Origin: Microbacteriaceae bacterium PS02068
GTDB lineage: Bacteria > Actinomycetota > Actinomycetes > Actinomycetales > Microbacteriaceae
Length of the DNA: 64,000 nucleotides
NCBI GenBank assembly: GCA_029959325.1
Contig: JASCPF010000002.1
Coordinates: 1 to 64,000 of the forward strand
Direction: 5' to 3'
The notes under the pieces are model-generated. The model worked only from the letters and a program-made list of their open reading frames with translations. It searched no databases and had not been told where the DNA came from. Both the position numbers and the translations under genes were made by a program. Below are positions 36,001 through 46,787 of this stretch, piece after piece (within the stretch, counting starts at the first letter, position 1; the number at the start of each line of letters is the position of its first letter).

Positions 36001-37665
36001 ATGGCACGGATGGCGTCGGCGGGTGCGACAGTGGCCGCCCTGCGTGAGCGGGCCCGCTTGTCGCTGCGCTTCGATGACCGCGATCGCCTGGCCGCGGGAA
36101 GCCAGCTGGTGCTCAGCGGCACCGTTGCCGTGCTCTTCGTCGCCGGCGTTGCGACCGGCATACTCGCCCGCCCTGGACTGTTCGCGATCGGTGCATTGGG
36201 TGTCGTGCTCGGCGGCATCGCCGCGCTTGCCGTGCCGTGGTCACGCGTCTCGCCCGGGTGGGTCATGGTCATCCCGATCATCGACATCCTCTCCATCGGC
36301 GTGCTGCGTCTGGCCGACCCCGAGCGCGGGCTCGGACTGCTGTGGGCATTTCCCGCGATGTGGCTGGCGACGATCGGAACGATCGGGTTCGTCGTCGCCT
36401 GCACCGCCATCCCTGCGCTCTACTGGGTGATCGTGGCTCTCGGGCCGTCGCCCACGTTCAGCTTCGCGACGCTCCTGCTGCCGCTCGTGATCATCGCGAT
36501 CAGCAGCGCGGGATACTCCTCGGCCCGCCGGTTCGCCGCCCAGCGCCACCTGCTCGACGCGCAGGCCGCCCGTCTCGCCTTCGCGCGCTCGGCCGCGGTG
36601 CGACAGGAGCAGCTCGTCACCGAGGTGCTCGACACCGTCGACTTCGGTGTGGTGCGGCTCGCCGTGGGCGGCGACGTCGTCTACGAGAACGACGCGATCG
36701 GGCGCCTCAGCAGTTCCATCCCCGGCCTGCACGTCGCGGTCCCGACGGTCAGTCTGTTCGAAGAAGACGGTGAAACGGGGCTCTCGGCTGCGAATCACCC
36801 GGTCGCCCGCGCGCGGCGGGGCGAGACGTTCGAAGACGAGGTCGTATGGTCGACGGATGCCGAGGGGCGGCGGACGGCGCTCACGTTCACCGCCCGCCGA
36901 CTGATCGACCATCGCGGTGCGGATTCCGGTGCCGTGCTGGTCGTGCGCGATGTGACGACCGAGCGCGAGGCGCTCCGGGCGCGCGACGATCTCGTCGCGT
37001 CGGTGTCGCACGAGCTGCGGACGCCCCTCACCTCGGTCCTCGGGTACCTCGAACTCGCCCTCGACGAAGACGACATCCCCCCGCGTGCGCGGCGCTATGT
37101 CGACACCGCTCTCGGCAGCGGTGAGCGACTGCTCACGATCGTCGCCGACATCCTCACCGCGACCCGTAAATCACGCCAATCGGTCGAGATCACGGTGCAC
37201 CCGCGCGAGGTCGATGTCGTCGAGGTCGTTCGCGCCTCGATCATCGCCATCCGTCCCTTCGCCGACGAGCGGGTCGTCAGGATCACCGTGAGCGGTGAGC
37301 GGCGAGCGATCGCGATCGCCGATCCCGGCCGTCTGCGCCAGGTGATCGACAACCTGCTCAGCAACGCGATCAAGTTCAATCGTGATGGCGGCACGGTCGA
37401 GATCACCGTGCACACCGATGGCGAGACGACCTCGATCGAGGTGCACGACACCGGGATCGGCATCGACGCCTCCGATCGGGAGCACGTGTTCGAACGCTTC
37501 TACCGGGCGTCGGACGCGGCGCCCGGGAACGGGCTCGGGCTCGCCATCAGCAGCGACATCATCCGGGCGCACGACGGTCGACTGACCGTGTCATCGGAGG
37601 TGGGCGTCGGCTCGACGTTCACCGTGACGCTGCCCGCCACCTCAGATGCGCGGGTGCCGCGATGA
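36001..37665 (+). CDS. Membrane sensor histidine kinase (no adjacent response regulator)
   Basis: A 554-residue kinase. Four to six hydrophobic helices lie in the first 180 residues. A PAS-like region (about 200-320) contains DFGVVRLAVGGDVVYENDAI. The HisKA box SVSHELRTPLTSVLGYLEL has phospho-acceptor His337. The HATPase_c domain has NLLSNAIKFNRDGG (N box), DTGIGI (G1) and NGLGLAIS (G2), all intact, so it should be active. GGGGGAGG precedes the ATG. It overlaps the next gene by 4 bases (ATGA). No receiver-domain gene is in the window. The signal is unknown. Confidence 0.92.
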   Translation: MARMASAGATVAALRERARLSLRFDDRDRLAAGSQLVLSGTVAVLFVAGVATGILARPGLFAIGALGVVLGGIAALAVPWSRVSPGWVMVIPIIDILSIGVLRLADPERGLGLLWAFPAMWLATIGTIGFVVACTAIPALYWVIVALGPSPTFSFATLLLPLVIIAISSAGYSSARRFAAQRHLLDAQAARLAFARSAAVRQEQLVTEVLDTVDFGVVRLAVGGDVVYENDAIGRLSSSIPGLHVAVPTVSLFEEDGETGLSAANHPVARARRGETFEDEVVWSTDAEGRRTALTFTARRLIDHRGADSGAVLVVRDVTTEREALRARDDLVASVSHELRTPLTSVLGYLELALDEDDIPPRARRYVDTALGSGERLLTIVADILTATRKSRQSVEITVHPREVDVVEVVRASIIAIRPFADERVVRITVSGERRAIAIADPGRLRQVIDNLLSNAIKFNRDGGTVEITVHTDGETTSIEVHDTGIGIDASDREHVFERFYRASDAAPGNGLGLAISSDIIRAHDGRLTVSSEVGVGSTFTVTLPATSDARVPR

Positions 37666-38837
37666 CCCTCGATCCGTTCACTGTCACGGTGCTGACCGCG
37701 CTCGTGGCATCCGTCGCCAGCGTCACGTTCATCCTCGAAACGGTGATCCGGCGTGACACCGGACCGGGGCGGCTGTGGGCGGTCAGCTTCTTCTGCGGCC
37801 TCACCACCACGGTCGCCTACATGGCGTGGTCGGCCGGTGTCGGCGGTACGGCCTCGATCGCGGTCGGCAACGCGCTGTTCGTCATGGTGCCCGGATTCAT
37901 GTGGCTCGGCGCGCGACGATTCAACGACCGGCCGGTGAGATTCGCGCTGGGCATCGTCGCCGTCGCCGCAGCGGCGACATTCTTCGCGGCCCTGTTCGCC
38001 GCGCCGTCGCCCGGCGGATGGGGCGGCTGGACGACCATGGCCGTGAGCCTCGTGGTGCTGTTCGTCGTCGGTGGCCTCGAGTGCGTCCGGGCGCCGATGG
38101 GGCGCATCCGCACCTCGTGGGCGCTGTCGGGGGTGCTGCTCTTCGCGGCGGCGTTCTACGCCGTCCGGTTCGTGATCTTCGTGGTGAGCGGGCCCGACAG
38201 TGTGCTCTTCGCGGAGTGGTTCGGCTCGGTGAGCGCGAGTTTCTTCACCATCGTGCTCACGATGGTCGCGGCGATCGTGACGTCGGTGCTGCGCTCGCAC
38301 CGCACGGCCGAGCGGCGCTACGAATGGCTCACCGAGGGCGGTGTGGCCGCCGACGGAGTGATGCTCGAGCGCACTTTCACCGCCGCGAGTGCCGACATCG
38401 TCGAGCGGGCGTCATGGCGAGGCGAAGGTGTGGCCCTGATCGTCATCCGGGTCGAGGGACTGAGCGAGATCCGCACGGCATTCGGGCAGGATGCCGGCGA
38501 CGCCATCGGTGGCGCATGCCGACAGGCGGTGCGCCGCTACGCACCGGCATCGGCCATCGTCGGCGAGGCAGGAGGAGATCGGCTCGCCGTCTGCGCGCTC
38601 GCGCGCACGGCGGCCGACGCGCGCCGGCTCGGCGCGATCATCTACCGCGGCTGCACGGAAGAGCTGGCCCTCGTGCAGTCGGGACTCTTCCCGTTCGTCG
38701 GCGTAGGCGTCGCCTTCACCGAAGATGTCGGCTATGAGCTGGAGCGTCTGCAGGAGGGTGCCCGCGCTGCCGCCCTGCGCGCCACCGAGACGCCGGGCGC
38801 GTCGGTGCTGCTCGACGCACCCGCGTCGCCGTCGTGA
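37662..38837 (+). CDS. 7-TM protein with degenerate GGDEF domain
   Basis: A 391-residue protein with seven hydrophobic helices (to about residue 215), then a GGDEF-like domain from FTAASADIVERASWRGE. The signature reads GGDR at residues 304-307 instead of GG(D/E)EF, and the residues around it (EAGGDRLAVCA) lack the catalytic pattern, so diguanylate cyclase activity is unlikely. It could bind GTP or c-di-GMP or act as a scaffold. It starts inside the kinase stop codon (ATGA), so the pair is translationally coupled and probably functionally linked. Confidence 0.8.
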   Translation: MTLDPFTVTVLTALVASVASVTFILETVIRRDTGPGRLWAVSFFCGLTTTVAYMAWSAGVGGTASIAVGNALFVMVPGFMWLGARRFNDRPVRFALGIVAVAAAATFFAALFAAPSPGGWGGWTTMAVSLVVLFVVGGLECVRAPMGRIRTSWALSGVLLFAAAFYAVRFVIFVVSGPDSVLFAEWFGSVSASFFTIVLTMVAAIVTSVLRSHRTAERRYEWLTEGGVAADGVMLERTFTAASADIVERASWRGEGVALIVIRVEGLSEIRTAFGQDAGDAIGGACRQAVRRYAPASAIVGEAGGDRLAVCALARTAADARRLGAIIYRGCTEELALVQSGLFPFVGVGVAFTEDVGYELERLQEGARAAALRATETPGASVLLDAPASPS

Positions 38838-38849
38838 CAGGCTGAGTGC

Positions 38850-39452
38850 ATGCCTCTCGTCGCGCTCACCGGTGGAATCGCCTCCGGAAAGTCCACGATC
38901 GCACGCCGCCTGGCGGCTCGCGGCGCCGTGATCGTCGATGCCGACGCGATCGTCCGCGAGGTGCAGCAGCCCGGTTCACCGGTACTGGATGCCATCGCCG
39001 CCGCCTTCGGCGCCGACGTGATCGACGACACCGGTGCCCTCGACCGTGCGGCGCTCGGAGCCCGCGTGTTCGGCAACGCCGAGGCGCTGGCACGTCTGAA
39101 TGCGATCGTGCACCCCGCAGTGCGGGCCGAATCGGCGCGGCGCTTCGCCGCTGCCGTCGCTGCAGATCCTGGCGCCGTCATCGTCTACGACGTGCCGCTC
39201 CTGGTCGAAGCCCGCGCCGACGACCCGTGGGACCTCATCGTGGTCGCTGATGCGCCGGCCGCCGTCCGTGCCCGTCGGCTGATCGAGTTGCGCGGGCTGA
39301 GCGAGGCCGAGGCATCCGCCCGCATCGCCTCGCAGGTCAGTGACGAACGTCGCCGCGCGATCGCGGATGTCGTCGTCGACACCTCCGGCACGCTCGAGGA
39401 CACCCTCGCGGCTGCCGATGCGCTGTGGGAGCGGATTCAGGCCGGGGTCTGA
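38850..39452 (+). CDS. coaE: Dephospho-CoA kinase
   Basis: Phosphorylates dephospho-CoA at the last step of CoA synthesis. The product is 200 residues. The P-loop GGIASGKST is at the start, with DADAIVREVQQPGSPV and VYDVPLLVEAR as family motifs, and SQVSDERRRAIADVVVDTSG near the end. ATG 6 bases after CAGGCT (38838-38843). coaE usually follows rpsA in actinobacteria; here two signalling genes lie between. Its 3' end overlaps the convergent DUF4126 gene by 16 bases. Confidence 0.96.
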   Translation: MPLVALTGGIASGKSTIARRLAARGAVIVDADAIVREVQQPGSPVLDAIAAAFGADVIDDTGALDRAALGARVFGNAEALARLNAIVHPAVRAESARRFAAAVAADPGAVIVYDVPLLVEARADDPWDLIVVADAPAAVRARRLIELRGLSEAEASARIASQVSDERRRAIADVVVDTSGTLEDTLAAADALWERIQAGV

Positions 39453-40027
39453 GCCTCGACGCGCCGTCGTCGCCGCCGCGTCAGCAGCACGACGATCGCG
39501 ACGATCAGACCGAGCAGCAGGATGCCTGCGAGCACCGGCACCACGATCGCGGTGATCGCGAGGGCGAACGACGACACGTCTTCCGCCGTCGAGAGCGCGG
39601 GTGCAGCGAGCCCCGCGGTCGCGACGTTGGCGACGGGGCGGATGGTCGCCTTGGCCGCGTGCACCGCGAGGGCGATCAGCACACCGATCACGATCGGCAC
39701 CCACGCGTTGTTCTGCAGGAGCTGCGAGGGATCGGTCACCGCCTCAGCGCTCGCACCGGCGCCGAACGCGATTCCCCCCGACGCGGGCCGCACCACCGTG
39801 TGCACGACATCGTTCAGTGAGTCGATGGCGGGAATCTTGTCGGCGACGACCTCGATCAGCAGCAGGATGCCGATGATCCACAGCGCCACGTCGCCGGAAA
39901 GCCATGACCAGCCGCCCGGCAGATCGAATCCGGGCAGAAAGCGATCGAGCATTCCGAGGACGAACAGGGGAATCCACGCATTCAGCCCGGCCGCAGCGGC
40001 GAGGCTCGATCCGACGAGGAATTCCAT
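39437..40027 (-). CDS. DUF4126 family membrane protein
   Basis: A 196-residue hydrophobic protein of the DUF4126 type, with about five membrane segments. SSLAAAAGLNAWIPLFVLGM opens it, and VADKIPAIDSLNDVVHTVVRP is the typical loop. The C-terminus is a long helix followed by RRRRRRVEAQ. Function unknown. ATG 40027 lies 6 bases after TACGCT (40039-40034), so it is probably leaderless. It overlaps the end of coaE. Confidence 0.85.
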   Translation of the reverse strand: MEFLVGSSLAAAAGLNAWIPLFVLGMLDRFLPGFDLPGGWSWLSGDVALWIIGILLLIEVVADKIPAIDSLNDVVHTVVRPASGGIAFGAGASAEAVTDPSQLLQNNAWVPIVIGVLIALAVHAAKATIRPVANVATAGLAAPALSTAEDVSSFALAITAIVVPVLAGILLLGLIVAIVVLLTRRRRRRVEAQTPA

Positions 40028-40145
40028 CACCCCAGCGTAGGGACATCGCCGCGATATGCGCGTGCAACGGCTGGTTAATCTGCGGCCGCTAGCCTCACGG
40101 CATGACCTGAGCTCCACCGACGCTCCACCGACGATCGGAGACACC

Positions 40146-40247
40146 ATGCCCTCCTCATCCTCTGCAGCGTGGCGGTCCGACCCCGATTTCGAGTGGGACG
40201 ATTTCGCGACCGGCGATTTCGAATCGGGCGACGACGACGAGGCCTGA
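40146..40247 (+). CDS. Possible 33-residue acidic small protein
   Basis: A 33-residue [18 protein letters not shown] then a strongly acidic stretch ending SGDDDEA. A clean GGAG lies 5 bases before the ATG, and it ends 68 bases before uvrB. Upstream, TAGCCT (40090-40095) lies 6 bases before ATG-ACC-TGA (40102-40110), which would be a two-codon leaderless ORF in the leader. Whether the small protein is made is unproven; conservation would settle it. Confidence 0.4.
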   Translation: MPSSSSAAWRSDPDFEWDDFATGDFESGDDDEA

Positions 40248-40315
40248 GCAGGCGCGGGCGAGCGCCGAGCGCGAACACCCGACCCGATGTCGCAGGCCAC
40301 GCCTACGCTGGAAAG

Positions 40316-42397
40316 ATGCAAGCCACGAGATCCGTCCGCCCGTTCGAGGTGATCAGCGACTACGAGCCGAGCGGTGACCAGCCGCAGGCGATCGCCGAGC
40401 TCGCAGCCCGTGTCAACGCGGGTGAAACCGACGTCGTGCTGCTCGGCGCGACCGGCACCGGCAAATCGGCGACGACGGCCTGGCTCATCGAGCAGGTGCA
40501 GCGCCCGACGCTCGTGCTCGCCCACAACAAGACCCTGGCGGCGCAACTCGCGAACGAGTTCCGCGCTCTCATGCCGAACAACGCGGTCGAGTACTTCGTC
40601 AGCTACTACGACTACTACCAGCCCGAGGCCTACGTGCCGCAGACCGATACCTTCATCGAGAAGGACTCGTCGATCAACGCCGAGGTCGAGCGCCTGCGCC
40701 ACTCGACAACCAACTCGCTCCTCAGTCGCCGCGACGTCGTCGTGGTGAGCACCGTGTCGTGCATCTACGGGCTCGGCGCTCCCGAAGAGTACCTGCGCGC
40801 CATGGTCGCGCTGCAGGTGGGGGAGCGGTACGACCGCGATGCCCTGATCCGCAAGTTCATCAACATGCAGTACAACCGCAACGACGTCGACTTCTCGCGC
40901 GGCAACTTCCGCGTGCGCGGCGACACGATCGAGATCATCCCGGTGTACGAGGAGTACGCGATCCGCATCGAGCTGTTCGGTGACGAGATCGAAGCGCTCT
41001 ACATGCTGCATCCGCTCACCGGCGATGTCGTGCAGCGCCTCGAGAGCGTGCCGATCTTCCCGGCATCCCACTACGTCGCCGGCACCGACACGGTGCACCG
41101 CGCGATCGGGACGATCGAGACCGAGCTCGCCGGGCGGCTGAAAGAGCTGGAGGGCCAGGGAAAGCTGCTCGAGGCGCAGCGCCTGCGCATGCGCACGACG
41201 TTCGACCTCGAGATGCTGCAGCAGCTCGGATTCTGCTCGGGCATCGAGAACTACTCGCGCCACCTCGACGGCCGCCAGCCCGGTGAAGCGCCGCACACGC
41301 TGCTCGACTTCTTCCCCGACGACTTCCTGATGGTCATCGACGAGTCGCACGTGACGGTGCCGCAGATCGGCGCGATGTACGAGGGGGATGCCTCGCGCAA
41401 GCGCACCCTCGTCGACCACGGCTTCCGCCTGCCGTCCGCGATGGACAACCGCCCGCTGCGCTTCGACGAGTTCAAGCAGCGCGTCGGGCAGACGGTCTAC
41501 CTCTCGGCGACCCCGGGCCGCTACGAGATGGGCATCGCCGACGGTGTGGTCGAGCAGATCATCCGCCCGACGGGGCTCGTCGATCCGCAGATCGTCGTGA
41601 AGCCGTCGAAGGGGCAGATCGACGACCTGCTCGAAGAGATCCGCGTGCGCGTCGAGCGCGACGAGCGCGTGCTCGTCACGACCCTCACGAAGAAGATGGC
41701 CGAAGAGCTCACCGACTTCCTCGGCGAGCACGGCGTGCGCGTGCGCTACCTGCACTCCGACGTCGACACGCTGCGGCGCGTCGAGCTGCTGACCGAACTG
41801 CGGCAGGGCGTCTACGACGTGCTGGTGGGGATCAACCTGCTGCGCGAAGGCCTCGACCTGCCCGAGGTGTCGCTTGTCGCCATCCTCGATGCCGACAAGG
41901 AGGGGTTCCTCCGTAGCGGCACCTCGCTGATCCAGACGATCGGCCGCGCGGCGCGCAACGTCTCGGGCGAAGTGCACATGTACGCCGACAACATGACCGA
42001 CTCGATGCGCACGGCCATCGACGAGACCGACCGCCGCCGCGAGATGCAGATCGCCTACAACGTCGCGAACGGCATCGACCCGCAGCCCCTGCGCAAGAAG
42101 ATCGCCGACATCACCGACGCGCTCGCGCGCGAGGCATCCGACACTCAGGCGATGATGAGCGGTCGCGCGACAGCGAAGAACAAGTCCGGGAAGGGCAAGT
42201 CGCCGACACCGCAGCTGCGGCGCGAAGGGATCGCCGCGGAAGGCGCGATGCAGCTCGAGGCGACCATCCAGGACCTGTCGAACCAGATGCTCGCCGCGGC
42301 CGCCGAGCTCAAGTTCGAGCTCGCCGGGCGGCTGCGCGACGAGGTGCAGGACCTCAAGAAGGAACTGCGCGCCATGGAGACAGCCGGGCACGCCTGA
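40316..42397 (+). CDS. uvrB: Excinuclease ABC subunit B
   Basis: Damage-verifying helicase-like subunit of nucleotide excision repair. The product is 693 residues. Walker [15 protein letters not shown] is near residue 44. The beta-hairpin [18 protein letters not shown] clamps DNA, DESHVT is the Walker B region, and [13 protein letters not shown]-like and TIGRAARN are helicase motifs. The C-terminal UVR motif is at about residues 655-690. The ATG lies 6 bases after TACGCT (40304-40309); GGAAAG fills that gap. Confidence 0.98.
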   Translation: MQATRSVRPFEVISDYEPSGDQPQAIAELAARVNAGETDVVLLGATGTGKSATTAWLIEQVQRPTLVLAHNKTLAAQLANEFRALMPNNAVEYFVSYYDYYQPEAYVPQTDTFIEKDSSINAEVERLRHSTTNSLLSRRDVVVVSTVSCIYGLGAPEEYLRAMVALQVGERYDRDALIRKFINMQYNRNDVDFSRGNFRVRGDTIEIIPVYEEYAIRIELFGDEIEALYMLHPLTGDVVQRLESVPIFPASHYVAGTDTVHRAIGTIETELAGRLKELEGQGKLLEAQRLRMRTTFDLEMLQQLGFCSGIENYSRHLDGRQPGEAPHTLLDFFPDDFLMVIDESHVTVPQIGAMYEGDASRKRTLVDHGFRLPSAMDNRPLRFDEFKQRVGQTVYLSATPGRYEMGIADGVVEQIIRPTGLVDPQIVVKPSKGQIDDLLEEIRVRVERDERVLVTTLTKKMAEELTDFLGEHGVRVRYLHSDVDTLRRVELLTELRQGVYDVLVGINLLREGLDLPEVSLVAILDADKEGFLRSGTSLIQTIGRAARNVSGEVHMYADNMTDSMRTAIDETDRRREMQIAYNVANGIDPQPLRKKIADITDALAREASDTQAMMSGRATAKNKSGKGKSPTPQLRREGIAAEGAMQLEATIQDLSNQMLAAAAELKFELAGRLRDEVQDLKKELRAMETAGHA

Positions 42398-42406
42398 CCT
42401 GCGTCG

Positions 42407-42643
42407 TCAGGGGCAGTGCATCAGGGGCTTCGGTCCCGAGCGGTCGAACGTGTGGGCGGACATGGGCTGGCCGCACAGCGGGCAGGCGCGCTCGGTGCGC
42501 ACCGGCTCGGGCTCGGTGTCGTAGGGGCCGACCGACGCCGGCCCCGCGAAGCGAATCAGTCGGCTGTTCAGGTAGGCGTACCAGCCGCCCGACTCGCGCA
42601 CCCGTTCGCGCAGCGGGCGTCGAGGTTCTTCGCGTTCGTCCAT
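42407..42643 (-). CDS. Small zinc-ribbon-like protein divergent from the MarR gene
   Basis: A 78-residue protein: charged N-terminus MDEREEPRRPLRERVRESGG, a middle WYAYLNSRLIRF, and a C-terminal half with CPLC...H...HCP that could bind one zinc. Not assigned to a family. Start at 42643 lies 7 bases after TACACT (42656-42651), the local leaderless spacing; ATG 42649 overlaps the operator-like palindrome. It shares the intergenic control region with the OhrR-like regulator, so joint control is likely. Confidence 0.65.
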   Translation of the reverse strand: MDEREEPRRPLRERVRESGGWYAYLNSRLIRFAGPASVGPYDTEPEPVRTERACPLCGQPMSAHTFDRSGPKPLMHCP

Positions 42644-42648
42644 ATTCA

Positions 42649-42660
42649 TTAGTGTACTAA
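42649..42660. promoter_or_regulatory. Palindrome between the zinc-ribbon and MarR genes, likely operator
   Basis: TTAGTGTACTAA: perfect 5-base half-sites TTAGT/ACTAA around GT. It covers the -10 box (TACACT, 42656-42651) of the minus-strand gene and lies just upstream of the marR -10 (TAGAGT, 42669-42674). A regulator bound here could block both promoters. Confidence 0.5.
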
Positions 42661-42681
42661 GTAATTGGTAGAGTGGATGCC

Positions 42682-43128
42682 GTGACCCGCACAGATCCAC
42701 GCGATGACCTGCTGAAGCTCGACAACCAGCTCTGCTTCGCGCTGGTCACCGCTGCGCGCAACGTCGTCGCGATCTATCGTCCGATCCTCGAGCCGCTGGG
42801 GCTCACGCATCCGCAGTACCTCGTCATGCTGGCGCTCTGGGAGCGCTCGCCGCGCGCTCTCGGCGAGCTGGCGGGCGACCTTGCAATGGAGTCGGCGACG
42901 CTGTCGCCGCTCGTGAAGCGCCTCGAGGCGCAGGGGCTCGTCACCCGAGGCCGCAGCGCGGCGGACGAACGCGTGCTCGAGCTCGGCCTGACCGCCGCCG
43001 GCGCGGAGCTGCGCGAGCGTGCCCTCGACGTGCCCGGTCAGGTGCTGGAGGCGACCGGCATGTCGGTCGCGCAGGTCACCGCCGTCCGCGACGGCCTCGC
43101 GCCGTTCGCGGGGCGGCGCGCGACCTGA
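42682..43128 (+). CDS. OhrR-like MarR family regulator
   Basis: A 148-residue winged-helix regulator of the MarR family. The N-terminal LDNQLCFAL and PLGLTHPQYLVMLALWE closely match OhrR peroxide sensors; Cys18 aligns with the reactive Cys15 of B. subtilis OhrR and Tyr32 with its Tyr29, but the Tyr19 equivalent is Val22. Recognition helix region: ESATLSPLVKRLEAQGLVTR. A GTG 7 bases after TAGAGT (42669-42674) gives the start; GTG 42673 lies inside that box. No ohr gene is adjacent, so the inducer and target are open. Confidence 0.88.
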   Translation: MTRTDPRDDLLKLDNQLCFALVTAARNVVAIYRPILEPLGLTHPQYLVMLALWERSPRALGELAGDLAMESATLSPLVKRLEAQGLVTRGRSAADERVLELGLTAAGAELRERALDVPGQVLEATGMSVAQVTAVRDGLAPFAGRRAT

Positions 43129-43146
43129 CGGCGAGGCATCCCTTCT

Positions 43147-43209
43147 GCGGAGATCTGCACACTCGCGGATGCCTGCGCCGCCGACCTCCGCGACTGTGCA
43201 GATCTCCGC
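43147..43209. repeat. Long intergenic palindrome between marR and VOC genes
   Basis: Arms of 23 bases at 43147-43169 and 43187-43209: GCGGAGATCTGCACA pairs perfectly with TGTGCAGATCTCCGC, then one C-C mismatch, then TCGCGGA with TCCGCGA. The loop is 17 bases. It lies between convergent genes, so it can serve as a two-way terminator, but its length and lack of a T-run also fit a dispersed palindromic repeat. Confidence 0.65.
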
Positions 43210-43261
43210 GGTTGTGAGGCTCGCGAGCCTTCGGGCACGTGACCGCCCGACCTCCTGACCG

Positions 43262-43741
43262 TCAGCCCCCCGCGACAGCCGCCTCGATCGCCGCGATGTC
43301 GATCTTGCGCATCGTCATCATCGCCGCGAACGCGCGTTCGGCGGCCCCTCCGCCGCTTTCCATCGCGACCGAGAGTGCCCGCGGAGTGATCTGCCAGTTC
43401 AGGCCCCAGGCATCCCGGCACCAGCCGCACATGCTCTCCTCGCCGCCGTTTCCCACGATGGCATCCCAGAGTCGGTCGGTCTCGTCCTGATCGTCGGTCG
43501 CGATCTGGAAGGAGAACGCCTCGGATTGCGGGAACTGCGGCCCACCGTTGAGGCCGATGCACGGGATGCCGCAGACGGTGAACTCGACGGTCAGGACATC
43601 GCCTTCCGACCCGTCGGGGAAGTCGGCGGGCGCCCGGCGCACGGCGCCGACCTCGCTGTCGGGGAAGGTCTCGGCATAGAACCGCGCGGCGTCTTCGGCG
43701 CCGCCGTTGTACCAGAGGCAGATCGTGTTCTTCGGGGTCAT
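43262..43741 (-). CDS. VOC superfamily protein (PhnB/3-demethylubiquinone methyltransferase-like)
   Basis: A 159-residue member of the VOC fold in the PhnB-like branch, often annotated as 3-demethylubiquinone-9 methyltransferase but without methyltransferase motifs. Typical segments: ICLWYNGGAEDAARFYAETF, VCGIPCIGLNGGPQF, CGWCRDAWGLNWQITPRAL. The last 30 residues (AAERAFAAMMTMRKIDIAAI) match the family end. Strong AAGGAG precedes ATG 43741. Reaction unknown. Confidence 0.87.
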   Translation of the reverse strand: MTPKNTICLWYNGGAEDAARFYAETFPDSEVGAVRRAPADFPDGSEGDVLTVEFTVCGIPCIGLNGGPQFPQSEAFSFQIATDDQDETDRLWDAIVGNGGEESMCGWCRDAWGLNWQITPRALSVAMESGGGAAERAFAAMMTMRKIDIAAIEAAVAGG

Positions 43742-43891
43742 GGTGCGCTCCTTCATCGGTGCCTTCGCTGGTGTCTTCGCTTGCCTTCCGGCGCCACGGT
43801 AGTCGCGCGCCGCGGGTGTGGATAGGGGGTCGCACCTGCGCCGGCGGCGTACGTCGAGCCCGGTGTCCGAGGCCCCGCCTAGACTTGACCG

Positions 43892-46786
<2,895 letters not shown>

Positions 46787-46787
46787 C

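Noticed and set aside
37662-38837. Active diguanylate cyclase
   Set aside because: The signature is GGDR, not GG(D/E)EF, and surrounding catalytic residues are missing; only the fold is supported.
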